Source: a virus. Taken from it: a DNA stretch of 64,000 nucleotides. Location of the stretch: the IMG/VR virus record IMGVR_UViG_3300021368_000003, positions 1 to 64,000 of that record. One strand, given 5' to 3'. A model generated the notes under the pieces. It was not told the DNA's origin. It did not search any database and worked only from the letters and a program-made list of their open reading frames with translations. Of the stretch, positions 49,001 to 58,688 are shown one piece after another. The position numbers and the translations under genes were made by a program. The stretch's first letter is position 1. Each line of letters starts with the position of its first letter.

Positions 49001-50696
49001 CTTGCAGGTCACCACGGATCTGTACCAGACCAGTTACGTCGTCATCATCATTAGGATCCAACACCATTGTAGCGTTGGTGGTGGACAGAACATTGTCTTG
49101 GAAGTGGTAGTCCTCCACGTTCACTCTGCTGTCTACATGAGTAGCAGAGATAGTAATATCATTTTCAGCAGTAATGTTGATGAGCGCATCACCACCGCCA
49201 GCGTTAGTGGCATTGATCAGCAGAGTGCGGTCAGCAGCATTGTTTTGAGTGTGCTGGAACGTCAGGTTGCCGTCGCCAGTCTTATCCAGTTTCTGAGTAA
49301 CTGTTCCATCAAGAGTAATATCAGGATCACTGAAATAGGAACGGACGTTGACATCAATCTCACCAGCGCCACTGTCCCCTGTATTGTTAGCGCCAAACAG
49401 AAGATTACCGCTCGTATCATTAACTTTAACGTAGTTAAGATAATTGAATCCTCGGTATCCAGTGGTTGCAGTAAGCTCTTGATCAAGTTCAAAATTCTCA
49501 ACGGTGTTACCGTCAGCGAAACCAATACGATTGTTTTGCAGTTGCAGGTTATCAACACCACGTTCTGCAATCTTTACATAACCACCTTGGATGCTGTTAG
49601 CAGAATCCCATGCCGTTACATCAAAGTCTTCTTGGGAGAAGGATGCAAGACCCTTCTGAGGAGTCAGAGCAGATCCGAGATATCTCCAAGATCCTGTATC
49701 ACTGGTGTCTGTGTGTGTCGGTTCACCGCCGCCAGCGTTAATAGGAAGGATAGCCTCATACAGGCGATCATTCGAGTTCTTGACCTTATCATATCGAACG
49801 TATGCAGTAGCATTATCATAAACAGGTGCCAGAGTACCCTCTCTTGCAGTAGAGATAGGTGCAGTCTGGGCATAGGTCAAACGACCATATCTGTCAACAG
49901 TAAACTCAGTAGTGTTGACAGTCTGGTGAATAGAACCAGATTCAGCAACAGAAGTTTCTGGTTGATCCAGAGATACAGAACCAGTCGGGTTGTAAGAACC
50001 AACCACAACAGGAGTATCAGCAAGACCGATCAGAGGGTTTGCTGCTTGTGCATTACCATTAGAGACGACCAACTGACCAGGTTGACCTGTAATGTTTCTG
50101 GTAACAAGAGTACCAGCACCACTACGTGCAATGAGACCAATAGTTGTGAGACCTGCCAGTGCTGTCAGTTCGGGGTCAACGATCTGAGCGTCAGTAATAC
50201 CATACCCTGCCAACGTAGTTGGGTTAGAACCCGTGACCACACGACCACGAGAGTCAATGGTCAACTGTGTGTAGACACCAGTAGCGGATAGGTTCTCTGA
50301 ATCATAGTGAGGCAGACCAGGTTGATAGTTCAGTTCTGCCGTGATGTTAATGTTGGCGGAACCATCAAACTGAGCAGAACCTGACATGTCACCCGTCAGG
50401 GTGAAAGATCTAGCGTTAGCAAGTCTAGTTGCCGTTGCGGCGTTACCGATAAGAGAAGCAGTAATGGCACCTGCCTCAAAGTTACCGTCAGCGTCACGCT
50501 TGACAAGAGTATCAGCAGTATTACTTTCTGTTTCTAGTGGTCGCTCATATTTCAATGAGTTCCATGGCGTCACGCCATCGCCGATTTTCAGACGCGAGGT
50601 ATCTAGTTCGATACCAAGTTCGCCTTGGGCAAGGATTGGATTGACGTTCGCCCACTGCTGTGCGCCGTCACGTCTTAGTTGGATTCTATTTGCCAT
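46065..50696 (-). CDS. Long tail fibre protein, N-terminal fragment
   Basis: The 1543-codon frame begins MANRIQLRRDGAQQWANVNP, a start common to cyanophage fibre-like proteins, with GELGIELDTSRLKIGDG. After about residue 500 it becomes repeats of the type LNVDGNTTIGNA, LTVNGTST and DSTLNVDG, predicted to form a beta-solenoid shaft. Two long related segments with KDRG(I/V)EFRYYDSQ occur about 480 residues apart. The last 15 residues are out of frame. With the frameshift repaired the protein would have about 2645 residues. A TATAAATA octamer lies 39 bases upstream. Confidence 0.87.
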   Translation of the reverse strand: MANRIQLRRDGAQQWANVNPILAQGELGIELDTSRLKIGDGVTPWNSLKYERPLETESNTADTLVKRDADGNFEAGAITASLIGNAATATRLANARSFTLTGDMSGSAQFDGSANINITAELNYQPGLPHYDSENLSATGVYTQLTIDSRGRVVTGSNPTTLAGYGITDAQIVDPELTALAGLTTIGLIARSGAGTLVTRNITGQPGQLVVSNGNAQAANPLIGLADTPVVVGSYNPTGSVSLDQPETSVAESGSIHQTVNTTEFTVDRYGRLTYAQTAPISTAREGTLAPVYDNATAYVRYDKVKNSNDRLYEAILPINAGGGEPTHTDTSDTGSWRYLGSALTPQKGLASFSQEDFDVTAWDSANSIQGGYVKIAERGVDNLQLQNNRIGFADGNTVENFELDQELTATTGYRGFNYLNYVKVNDTSGNLLFGANNTGDSGAGEIDVNVRSYFSDPDITLDGTVTQKLDKTGDGNLTFQHTQNNAADRTLLINATNAGGGDALINITAENDITISATHVDSRVNVEDYHFQDNVLSTTNATMVLDPNDDDDVTGLVQIRGDLQVDGTTTTVNSVTTTIQDPIITLGGEDTLTLDDNKDRGIEFRYYDSQERFGFFGWDEDYANSNIWSGTGGYRFLYNATNTNEVYAGTDAPLIAGNLRLTTNTGSTSSTTGTLVVTGGVGISENLNVDGTTTFNNDVLVNKNFILRDDGSIGGANGYDFKIQNQYGTDKFTVDSVLGATTIGWSLDVGHDTSIDGNLLVFGANHAFRVRDGSSINRFTVDSDNGNTVIGLNNAGTGTLTVHGAVDFNTTLDVDGAVTLNSTLDVDDDAVFHNDITLDTTGKIFKITNGSADKFTVQSTTGSTDIRGTLDVGGAVVLESSLQVDGNITLGNAASDTLTINSDTTLTDNLTVNQSVDFDSSLNVDGAVDFNSTLVVDGQTTIYDSLIIESDNEVFNINNGSSVTQFSVDFDNGNTVIGRTGQGTGTLTVHGASTFNNPSSFTDNVTIGNANTDTLTVNSVSTFTDNVTVNGNFDVDGNAIIEGNLTVNGTTSTVNSTVTTLDDPVITLGGDTAPSSADAKDRGVEFRYYDSQARLGFFGWDSTASRYAFFHNATNSAEAFNGTRSGIDAGSIKLFDSTNATNAGTGALIVGGGAGIGIDLYVGDDLVVGDAGSFGGNVDITGTLDVTNNFDINSGKFTVAASSGNTYAEGTLQVDGNVTLGNAASDSHTVTGTVQFNQALTVGERANIRNLKIGTDAANEIGTLAGNLILDSTGGTVNITDNADVDGNLNVDGNTQIDGTLTVDGNTTIGNAAGDAHSVTGTVTFNQAITSTDITADAIKIGVDGVSEISTTEGPLILDSAAGYVSITDSAEIDLNLTVDGNTTLGDASSDTLTVNATSTFTAAITSVDITADNIQIGVSGANEIDTTQGNLILDSATGQTIIDDSLEIKQALEVDGSTTLGDNAADALTVNATSTFNAAITSTDITADAVQIGVDASNEISTTTGNLVLDSAGGTVNITDDADVDGNLNVDGMLRLMELWM
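46094..46095 (-). other. Single-base frameshift in the tail fibre gene
   Basis: On the minus strand the repeat unit reads GATGGAATGCTCAG where the parallel copies and the reading frame both require GATGGAAATGCTCAG. Adding one A joins the two frames without any stop and restores NVDGNAQIDGTLDVDG. No slippery heptamer is visible. Confidence 0.85.
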
Positions 50697-50735
50697 TGCT
50701 TATTAAACGCTAGCAGGGTCAGGTGTCTCTTTGTT

Positions 50736-50743
50736 TATTTATA
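50736..50743 (-). promoter_or_regulatory. Late promoter octamer TATAAATA (exact T4 match)
   Basis: This is the only exact copy of the T4 late consensus I noted in an intergenic position here. It lies 39 bases before the fibre gene ATG and just after the terminator. Confidence 0.7.
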
Positions 50744-50744
50744 G

Positions 50745-50775
50745 CCAAAACAAAAGAGGACCCGAAGGTCCTCTT
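50745..50775 (-). terminator. Intrinsic terminator with TTCG loop
   Basis: On the minus strand a 9-bp stem AAGAGGACC/GGTCCTCTT closes on a TTCG loop and is followed by TTGTTTT. It ends the baseplate unit (50780-60224) 4 bases after the stop of the 74-residue gene. Confidence 0.92.
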
Positions 50776-50779
50776 ACGT

Positions 50780-51004
50780 TCATTCTTCGGTTGTTTCTTC
50801 TTCGGTTTCTGCTACTCCCTCTGGTGTATGGGGATAGAGATAATCGAGAGTTTCGATTGCTCCGAGAAGTTTAAGTGCGGTTGTTTCGTTTTCCTTGATC
50901 TTGTTAGCGAGTTCCTTATTCTGGTTCAGCAGATCTTGGTAACGAGTCTTAAAACCATTAAGCAGTTCCGATGGGGACTGCTGTTCAGTAACATCAGCGG
51001 TCAT
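50780..51004 (-). CDS. Small coiled-coil protein (74 residues)
   Basis: The product is helical (SELLNGFKTRYQDLLNQNKE, then LANKIKENETTALKLLGAIE) with an acidic Glu/Thr tail. It may be a chaperone or connector for the neighbouring structural proteins. The start overlaps the gene upstream by 4 bases. No family is recognised. Confidence 0.75.
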   Translation of the reverse strand: MTADVTEQQSPSELLNGFKTRYQDLLNQNKELANKIKENETTALKLLGAIETLDYLYPHTPEGVAETEEETTEE

Positions 51005-51249
51005 TTGTTCTCCTTGATAAAGTCAATCAGTAATTTTTTAATGTCTGACACATCAGATTTTAGGTCATTTACCTCATCTTGTAAAGTGGTAAACTCCTGC
51101 TTCTTACGCTGTCTTTCATTATACGACTGCATGTATTTAGCATATTCATCTTGGTCCTTATACACGATAGCATTTGATTGCATATCACGATAGAACCCTT
51201 TGTTTTCATCCCCTTCGACGGGGATGAATTTCTTACCATTAAAGGTCAT
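51001..51249 (-). CDS. Small coiled-coil protein (82 residues)
   Basis: The N-terminal part is short and beta-like (MTFNGKKFIPVEGDENKGFY), followed by a long charged helix with heptads (EFTTLQDEVNDLKSDVSDIK). It starts in an ATGA overlap with the giant structural gene and ends in one with the 74-residue gene, so all three are probably translated together. The function is unknown. Confidence 0.75.
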   Translation of the reverse strand: MTFNGKKFIPVEGDENKGFYRDMQSNAIVYKDQDEYAKYMQSYNERQRKKQEFTTLQDEVNDLKSDVSDIKKLLIDFIKENK

Positions 51250-54200
51250 GATGCGAAGGCAATAGCACGAAGGTCTTTGATCAGTGGTACTTTCGCTTGA
51301 CTCTTAGACTTCATCACAATCTTGATTTGGAATGCTTGGAATTCCTCACCTTCAACTGTGTATTCAAAGTCTTCCCACTCTTCCTCACCAACGTTAGTAG
51401 ATCCAACATCAGGCACAGGAATCTTAATGAAACCACTCTCTTGAATGGGTTTATCAGAACCTGGTTTTCTAATACGATAGTATACATCGATATTAGAATC
51501 ACCGTAACGTTGCATGGAGATCATCAAACGAATAGATCTAGAAACGTTTGCCAGTTGTGCAACCTTAGTCAGATAAACTGCATCGTTCTGATCACCCGAA
51601 TTCAACAATGACACATCGGAAGTAGTATCGATCTCAGATTGGAGACCCAATACTTGTGGTCCACCTGGCCATTCATTGATACGGTTGGAAGTTGTGATGA
51701 CAGACACACGGTCGAGGTCAATCACAGGAGAAAGGTTTTCTTTCTCAGTAGTCATGCTGATTCTAAGAGTCAGAGACTTGGAACCTTCCAGTTTGTTTGC
51801 TTCGTTGATATCAGAGGCAATAATACGAGGATTGTCGTAGTAGTTCTCTTCGTTCAACTGAATCTCATCATAGGTGCCGTTGTTTACAAACGATGCTTGG
51901 TCAACGATTTGACCACCATTACCGATGGAAGTACCAGAAGTAGTATTCAGAGTTGGCGACACATCAGTCTCTTTGAATTGCAGAATCTGGATCGTAGGAG
52001 TGATGAGTTCAAACGGAATGTTCTGCGAAGCAGAAACGTTTGGACCGCCACCTACAATACCGACACTAGCAACAGACTGTGTGGGGAGTGAATAAGTATC
52101 CAGAGTAGGATCACCAATACCAGTGTGGATCTTGTTGATCTCTGTCAGAGGAATACCATCAAGATTATAGCATTGAACTTCTGTTTCTGCATCCCAACTG
52201 AGAGCAGCACCAGTATTCATAACATCGGAAGTGATACCACGTCCAGATGGAGCAACAGTGATTTCCTTACCGTTATCAGAGATAGCAGAGTAAGCGATGA
52301 TTTCTTTACGTTGAATAACGTGTCTGATACAACGCCATGCCTCAGTAGCATCATCATCACCGCCAGGAGGAGTCGGAGGTCTGAGACCAGTTGCTCTTGA
52401 ATCTTCACCAACCAGCATCAGATATCCAGGGTTGGTGGTACTGATGGGTTTACCGTTGATAACTTTATGGAAGGATCCAGCATTAGCAACAGAAAGTGTA
52501 GTTGCAGTAGACGACAAGTTAGAAGTAAGGGTAGTTGATCCGACTTCGGATTCGACATTCGTAATCTCTACGTTGTTGGATCTGTTGTGCATACCATGAT
52601 TAGGATGCATAACAACAACTTTCTTGTCTACGGTTCTCAGTGACGGTTGGGAAACAGGATACCCAGTATACGAGTCACCACCGTACGTAGCAGAACTGAT
52701 AGTGCCAGAAACACCACCAGGCTCAGACAGAGTGTCGTTAGCGGTATCGAACTGTTTATCAACATAATTTGCAGTAATTGTAGATGTACCTGAGTTGTAG
52801 TCTGTAACAACAGCAGTTGCACCAGACGAAGAACCAGTAATTACATCACCTGCTTCAAATGTACCATTGTTCACCGTGGACATTACCAAAGTCACAGTGG
52901 ACTGAGAAGATTTCAGACCATTAGTAATTGCACCCTGGTTATCAACGATACCTTGTACAAAGGTGCCAGTGATATCGGTTACAGTTAGTTTCTGTGGGTT
53001 GGAAACGGAATCAAATTCCAGCACAGTTGCCTGAGCATTGGAGGGAGTTTGAATGATACGCGCACCAACAGTAAAGTTGTATGAGGTGCCAGTGACAAGA
53101 GTAAGTTCTTGCTTAGGTTGAATCGTACTAACTGGGTTATTGATCAGTGATGCAAGACCGTCGTTACCACGTCCAAGTTGTGCGTTGTTGAACACAGCAC
53201 TACCAGTGACAGTGGTATCAAACTTCGCTCTATACAGATTGAACTTCAAGTCTTCATACTGGTCAGCGGTCCACGTAGATGCGTTCTGTGATTTGAAGAG
53301 CACACCAGCGTAAGGCTGTTCAGAGATCGTTCTTGTACCAGTGATATCGATGTCACCCATACGTGAGATCCAGACCTTGTATTCGTTAGAGTCAGAGAAC
53401 AGCACGAAGCAATGTTCTTCGGACTCAGGAATATACACAGGTGCAGGGAACTCAAATCTTGTTGCAATCGATGCGTTCTCAGAGATTTCAACCTGAGAAG
53501 GAATCAGAGTACAGTCAGAGAAAGGAAGGATGTCCTTAGTAGGATAACCATTTTCCATCGGACGGATCTGCATCGAGATGGGGATCTTCTGGTCCTTAGT
53601 AGCGAAGAAGATATCAACGCCAGTTACAAACGAACCACCAACTGCTTCAAGCAGGAAGGACTGTGCGAGAGGGTCCCACCAACCAACCTGTCTAGTGTTA
53701 GTACGAACAGAACGAACGGTTCTTCTATCTCTAACAGTATCACGAACGATACGAGCGTTACGAACAGCGAGGATGTTTTCCTGAACAGTATTCAGAGTAC
53801 CTCTTGCGCTGTATTCTGCCTCAGCAGCAGAGTCAACTGCACCTGGCAGTCTGCTGTCAGAGTCAGAAGAAGTAAGACGCATCACGCGAGTACCAGTTGC
53901 CCAACGTGGGTTGGAGTTTCTTCTGGGGTTAGGAATGAAGAACGTACCCTTAACGATACCCAACAGGTCAGAGATCAAACGACGATCTTTAACGACTGCA
54001 CGAGCACCAGAGGTTCTACCGACCAGGACTTCACCAACTGCAACGTTGCCGTATGCAGTGCCCTGTGTTTGGGCTGCCATCTCATTGGTATCAATGTTCA
54101 GAACAGCAGTCTGCGATGCATAAGAATCGGGCAGAGTATCGTTGGTAGCGGTATATGAGTTAGTAGTCAGACCATCATTAGGTGCAACAACTTTCAGACG

Positions 54201-57200
54201 ACAACCAGAGTTCAGACCAATAACAGTTTCACCAATCACAAACGGAGTCTCATTGGTTGAAGGATCCTCAGAGGAGTTCTTAACCAGTTCGATCAACTTA
54301 GGAGTGATGTACTGCATCACATTGTCACCGTCGAAGAATGCATACATTCTGGTCTTCGGCTTGATACGTTCCACATCGAAGGCGACGTTTCTGGAACGGA
54401 TCCATGGGATAAATGTACTATCGATCACGCTATCACCCAGTGAGCGTCTATCCACTCTGGGCACAACTCTAATACGAGTACCAGATCTTACCTGACGACG
54501 TGTGGTAACAGTAGTCGTAGACGCCATAATACGTCTCGGTACACCACGACGGAAGGAGGTTTCTCTCCAAGCACGACCGTTAGTTCTTCTAGTACCAGTC
54601 CAAGCAGTTCTCCAAGCACGCCACTGAACAGGAGCAAAACCTCTGTTGTTAGTTCTAAATCTACGACGAGTTGCTTGGAAGTTACCTTCAATGCTAGTTA
54701 CACGAGCAGGAACACGACGAGTGTCAACCCAGTCATCCGATGCAGGAAGAAGGTCAATACGACCAATGAAAGTAAACACGTTGAATGGGTTCACGTTTTC
54801 CATACGAGAAGCGTATGGCTGAACGATCACTGCCTCTTCAACGAATGGCAGAGTCAAAATGTTTGAACCATTCTTACCTCTACGAAGTTGTCTACCACCA
54901 TGCCAGACGATATTAGTCGAAGCAGTTCTGTTATATCTCAGTGAGATATTCTGGGTATAGTGAGAAGGACGCAGAACACCCTCAGTGAAGTCTAGCGAAC
55001 ACTTGTAGTCATCATCATCGGTTGCTGATGTTGAGTGGTCGGTGAAGTCATCCACCATGAAACCATTCTTCAATCTGTCGAATCCATCACCATCATATGC
55101 TTTGACGTTTCTAGCATCTGCTTCCAGCAGAGACAGAGAAGTGTAGTATTCAAGAGACTGCAAGCGGCGGTCCATGTTACCGATGTCTTCCATCGTATAA
55201 CGACGCTGCTGGTGCAGTGTAATCAGAATGTCTTCTTCAACATCATACACATATGGTTCGTACTGGATCTTCGCCAGCAACATAGCGTTATCGATGTTGT
55301 CTGCTTCTGGGGGATCTTCATTAGGAACACCCATAGACAGTTTCAGATCACCATCATGCGTCATGAACAGTTTGTCCTGACGTGGCAGATAGTATTCGTA
55401 GTCTGCTCTGAATTGTTCTTCTACCTTAGGAAGGTTAAAGATGGTCGAACCACCAGCACCACCAGTGCTAGTAAAGACACGAGAATCGAAGTCAAGTGAC
55501 TTACAGTTGGTGTAATAAGGTTGCTCAACAGTACCAGAACCAGAAGCAAGTTCACCAACAGCAGGACGGAAGTCGATAGCGTCGGTCAGATCCTTACTGT
55601 TACGTTCGGTACGATACTTAGGAATCTCAGAGAAGTTGATACCAGTATAAGACTGGTTGGAGAAGTAATCACCTGATGCTTCATGAATGAAGTAGTCAAA
55701 TACAACTGCCAACTTACGCTTGGGTTCAGATGTACCTGCCTTACGGATCAGTTTAGACACACCATAGAAGAAGGGTGTGATGTTGGGTTCCAGTTCAAAG
55801 TTACCAGTGATGTCCTTAGAACCTCTCTCAACAGAACCATCACCGTCTTCAATAACAGCAACGAGTTTGTTCAGTTCGTCATCGAAACCATCAATAGTTT
55901 CACCAGTCTGGAATGTTTCAGCACTCAGGCTTACAATATAAAGTCTGTTGTTATTAGAGTTAAATGATACAACACGACCCCTGGCGTTAGAAGTTCTACC
56001 CACAACAACAGAACCGTTGTCGAAATATACGTTCTCTGTCAGCACCACATAGGGGACTTGTGCGTCTTGCTCATCAGTAGATTCGTATACAGCATGAATC
56101 TTGTATACATCATTCAGTGCAAATGAGATCTCCTCGTCTTCAATACGAGTACCATACAGGTTACCGAAAGCAAGACCATAGTTCAGAACGTCATTCTGAT
56201 TTCTGGTACGAATCACTTTCATCGTACGCATCTTCGCCGCAGTCTTAATCTTCTTAGATACCGTGTTCACAGACACAGCAGCAGTAAGAGTTACTCGGGA
56301 GATGTTAGAAGTACCACCAGAACCATTGTTGATACCAGTGATTTGAAGGGACTGTCTGTTAGCACCGAAACTTACAGAGATAGTAGGGTTCTGTTTCTCA
56401 GACTCCTCTTCGATATCAAGAACAGTACCAGGACTCCAACCATATCCTGTATGGGTGTTAGAACCAGTCTCAATAGCGAGGATATAGTTCTCACCATCAA
56501 GGGTAGTAAACTGTTCGTTCTCAGGTAGTGTGAAGGACACGTCACCAGAAGACAACTGCTTGTTAGCAAATGTTCTGATAGAGATGAACGATTCATCACT
56601 GATTGCTTTAATTGCCTTCTTAGGCATGTCAATCGCCAACTCACCATCTCTGGTGTTCTTCTGAGTGAAGACAGGACGTAGACGGGTGAACTGAGTGGCG
56701 TTGTATTCTTGGTTGGCAATGTTACCACCATTCTTAATCAACGAGTTATCCAGTTTTGCCACCTGCAAACCGAAGTCAAATACAGGGGTAGTACCAGAAG
56801 ACTTTCTATTCAGTGCAGTAAAGGCAATGTTAGTTCCATCGACTCTTCTTACACGAAGTGAAGTGGAACCTTTGTTGTCAGTGGCGACGGGTGAGATAAC
56901 ATCACCTGGGCGCAAGTCAGCGGCAAACGCAGTATCGAAACCAGTAACATCATTCGCCTTATCAACAGTAATAGTTTTACCAGTAAGAGCAATAGACTCA
57001 TTCAGTGCCAAAGAAGCAGTGAAGATGATGGTGCTACCAGTTGGAGTATCATATCCAACCATCTGACGGATATCAGACTGCTCGTAAGAGAACACAGCGG
57101 AGCAAGTATCCAGAACACGACCGTCTCTTTCGATAACCTCACCAACTTGGAACTGACCAGATACCTGGTGCAGCATTGCATAGTCGGCAGCAGCAGAGTG

Positions 57201-58685
57201 GACGTAACCTCTTGCACCAGAAGAACGACCAATCAGAACTTCACCATCAATAATGCTTTGTGAAGAAGCAAAGTTGATAGCAGTGAACATATTGATGTCG
57301 AAGAGGAAGCACTTATACTTTGATCCATCAACTTCAAGTTGCAGGACTCTTGCTTTACCAATCAGGTTACCCTGAGCAGTTTGAGAAGGACCAGAACCTG
57401 ACCAGTCATCTCTAAGGTCAACAGTCTGATAGCAATGAGTAACACCCTCACCAGATAGTCTTGGCCAACCCCAGATGTCATATACCTCTACTGCCTGTGA
57501 CAGGTCAACAGGGATGATTTGGTTTTGGCGACCAACAAAAGTACGTGGTTTAGGAGAGTCAACATAGGTAGAAGCAAGCAGTGAAGTTCTATAACCTTTC
57601 ACATATGCTTTACCAGGTCCAACTTCAATAGCAGCGAAGTTCTCGGATGCAACTTGTCCCTCAGGACTGGTTGATCCAGGAAGATATACACCGTTATTGA
57701 ACTGATCGTTCAGGTGCTCTCTTGCTCTAACATCAAAGGTATCGACAACATAGTCGCCATGTGTCTCATACGTTCTACGAGCAATCGACTTTTCGATCTC
57801 GTTATATTCCGTACGGTCAACAAAGTTCTCAACAGTCGAGTTCCTGATGCGAAGCAGTTCGATGAAGTTCTTGTCAGTATCGTCATCGATTGGCTTCTTA
57901 ACAAGTTGTGTCTTGATTCTGAATCGGTGACCACCAGGAGCAGAGTAGTTGGACGAACCAATGGCATTGTCCGTAAGTGACGGATCATCCTCAGGTGTGA
58001 TAATTGATTCGCTAACTTCAAATCCAACTCTGTAACTTGGGTTGTTGTCGTACTGTTCAAGGATAATATATGCGGACTGAATATCAACAAAGTGACCACG
58101 GATAAAGTAGACACCATCACTAATATAAGCAGTGGATCCAACTTCACTAGCATTTACAGGAAGCAGCTGAGCAAAAGGAGATCCAACTTCGATCAAACTA
58201 TTACCGAAGGTGATCTCATCTTCAACGATCAACTGTTCGTTGTTCTGGAATTTCTTAGTCGTTACATCAGAAGTAGTGTCCCCAGACTCCACATATTTGA
58301 TGTAGAACGTGATGTATCCACGAGAAGATGTAGTAGCAGGAATCGAGTAAAGGACTTTCGCTTTGATGCCCGTCGTCAGTCCTTCAATGATTTTGCCACT
58401 CAACTGTGATCTGTATGTTTCAACGTCAACCCCCAGGAATGACTGCTGAATCAGAACACAATCTACGTTCAGGTCATAACCCACCTGTCCTGGGATGACC
58501 ATAGCACCTTCCTTAAATAGGTGCTGTCCCATTGCTTCGATCTGATTTTGCAGGATCGATTGCATGGTCGTAAGTTCCCTTGCCTGAATTGGAAATCCAG
58601 GTCGGAAGAGAACTCTGTAAAAGTTTTTATCCTTATCGAAATCGTCGAAATAAGGAGCAATGTTTAGATTAGTATTCTGGGGCAT
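51246..58685 (-). CDS. Giant virion structural protein (DUF4815-type)
   Basis: The 2479-residue protein begins MPQNTNLNIAPYFDDFDKDK and has FRPGFPIQARELTTMQSILQ, the N-terminal signature of DUF4815 phage proteins, often placed near baseplate genes. It has many GE-x-(I/L)-x-G-x-SGA units, an Arg-rich part near residues 1330-1415, a beta-rich middle and a C-terminal jelly-roll-like region (FEYTVEGEEFQAFQIKIVMK). It probably sits at the baseplate or links fibres to it. It lies 3 bases after gp8, and no signal peptide is present. Confidence 0.85.
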   Translation of the reverse strand: MPQNTNLNIAPYFDDFDKDKNFYRVLFRPGFPIQARELTTMQSILQNQIEAMGQHLFKEGAMVIPGQVGYDLNVDCVLIQQSFLGVDVETYRSQLSGKIIEGLTTGIKAKVLYSIPATTSSRGYITFYIKYVESGDTTSDVTTKKFQNNEQLIVEDEITFGNSLIEVGSPFAQLLPVNASEVGSTAYISDGVYFIRGHFVDIQSAYIILEQYDNNPSYRVGFEVSESIITPEDDPSLTDNAIGSSNYSAPGGHRFRIKTQLVKKPIDDDTDKNFIELLRIRNSTVENFVDRTEYNEIEKSIARRTYETHGDYVVDTFDVRAREHLNDQFNNGVYLPGSTSPEGQVASENFAAIEVGPGKAYVKGYRTSLLASTYVDSPKPRTFVGRQNQIIPVDLSQAVEVYDIWGWPRLSGEGVTHCYQTVDLRDDWSGSGPSQTAQGNLIGKARVLQLEVDGSKYKCFLFDINMFTAINFASSQSIIDGEVLIGRSSGARGYVHSAAADYAMLHQVSGQFQVGEVIERDGRVLDTCSAVFSYEQSDIRQMVGYDTPTGSTIIFTASLALNESIALTGKTITVDKANDVTGFDTAFAADLRPGDVISPVATDNKGSTSLRVRRVDGTNIAFTALNRKSSGTTPVFDFGLQVAKLDNSLIKNGGNIANQEYNATQFTRLRPVFTQKNTRDGELAIDMPKKAIKAISDESFISIRTFANKQLSSGDVSFTLPENEQFTTLDGENYILAIETGSNTHTGYGWSPGTVLDIEEESEKQNPTISVSFGANRQSLQITGINNGSGGTSNISRVTLTAAVSVNTVSKKIKTAAKMRTMKVIRTRNQNDVLNYGLAFGNLYGTRIEDEEISFALNDVYKIHAVYESTDEQDAQVPYVVLTENVYFDNGSVVVGRTSNARGRVVSFNSNNNRLYIVSLSAETFQTGETIDGFDDELNKLVAVIEDGDGSVERGSKDITGNFELEPNITPFFYGVSKLIRKAGTSEPKRKLAVVFDYFIHEASGDYFSNQSYTGINFSEIPKYRTERNSKDLTDAIDFRPAVGELASGSGTVEQPYYTNCKSLDFDSRVFTSTGGAGGSTIFNLPKVEEQFRADYEYYLPRQDKLFMTHDGDLKLSMGVPNEDPPEADNIDNAMLLAKIQYEPYVYDVEEDILITLHQQRRYTMEDIGNMDRRLQSLEYYTSLSLLEADARNVKAYDGDGFDRLKNGFMVDDFTDHSTSATDDDDYKCSLDFTEGVLRPSHYTQNISLRYNRTASTNIVWHGGRQLRRGKNGSNILTLPFVEEAVIVQPYASRMENVNPFNVFTFIGRIDLLPASDDWVDTRRVPARVTSIEGNFQATRRRFRTNNRGFAPVQWRAWRTAWTGTRRTNGRAWRETSFRRGVPRRIMASTTTVTTRRQVRSGTRIRVVPRVDRRSLGDSVIDSTFIPWIRSRNVAFDVERIKPKTRMYAFFDGDNVMQYITPKLIELVKNSSEDPSTNETPFVIGETVIGLNSGCRLKVVAPNDGLTTNSYTATNDTLPDSYASQTAVLNIDTNEMAAQTQGTAYGNVAVGEVLVGRTSGARAVVKDRRLISDLLGIVKGTFFIPNPRRNSNPRWATGTRVMRLTSSDSDSRLPGAVDSAAEAEYSARGTLNTVQENILAVRNARIVRDTVRDRRTVRSVRTNTRQVGWWDPLAQSFLLEAVGGSFVTGVDIFFATKDQKIPISMQIRPMENGYPTKDILPFSDCTLIPSQVEISENASIATRFEFPAPVYIPESEEHCFVLFSDSNEYKVWISRMGDIDITGTRTISEQPYAGVLFKSQNASTWTADQYEDLKFNLYRAKFDTTVTGSAVFNNAQLGRGNDGLASLINNPVSTIQPKQELTLVTGTSYNFTVGARIIQTPSNAQATVLEFDSVSNPQKLTVTDITGTFVQGIVDNQGAITNGLKSSQSTVTLVMSTVNNGTFEAGDVITGSSSGATAVVTDYNSGTSTITANYVDKQFDTANDTLSEPGGVSGTISSATYGGDSYTGYPVSQPSLRTVDKKVVVMHPNHGMHNRSNNVEITNVESEVGSTTLTSNLSSTATTLSVANAGSFHKVINGKPISTTNPGYLMLVGEDSRATGLRPPTPPGGDDDATEAWRCIRHVIQRKEIIAYSAISDNGKEITVAPSGRGITSDVMNTGAALSWDAETEVQCYNLDGIPLTEINKIHTGIGDPTLDTYSLPTQSVASVGIVGGGPNVSASQNIPFELITPTIQILQFKETDVSPTLNTTSGTSIGNGGQIVDQASFVNNGTYDEIQLNEENYYDNPRIIASDINEANKLEGSKSLTLRISMTTEKENLSPVIDLDRVSVITTSNRINEWPGGPQVLGLQSEIDTTSDVSLLNSGDQNDAVYLTKVAQLANVSRSIRLMISMQRYGDSNIDVYYRIRKPGSDKPIQESGFIKIPVPDVGSTNVGEEEWEDFEYTVEGEEFQAFQIKIVMKSKSQAKVPLIKDLRAIAFAS

Positions 58686-58688
58686 CTC

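Noticed and set aside
48954-50291. 445-codon plus-strand ORF
   Set aside because: It is antisense to the N-terminal part of the fibre gene, caused by repeated GTN/ACN codons. There is no RBS and no recognisable domain.
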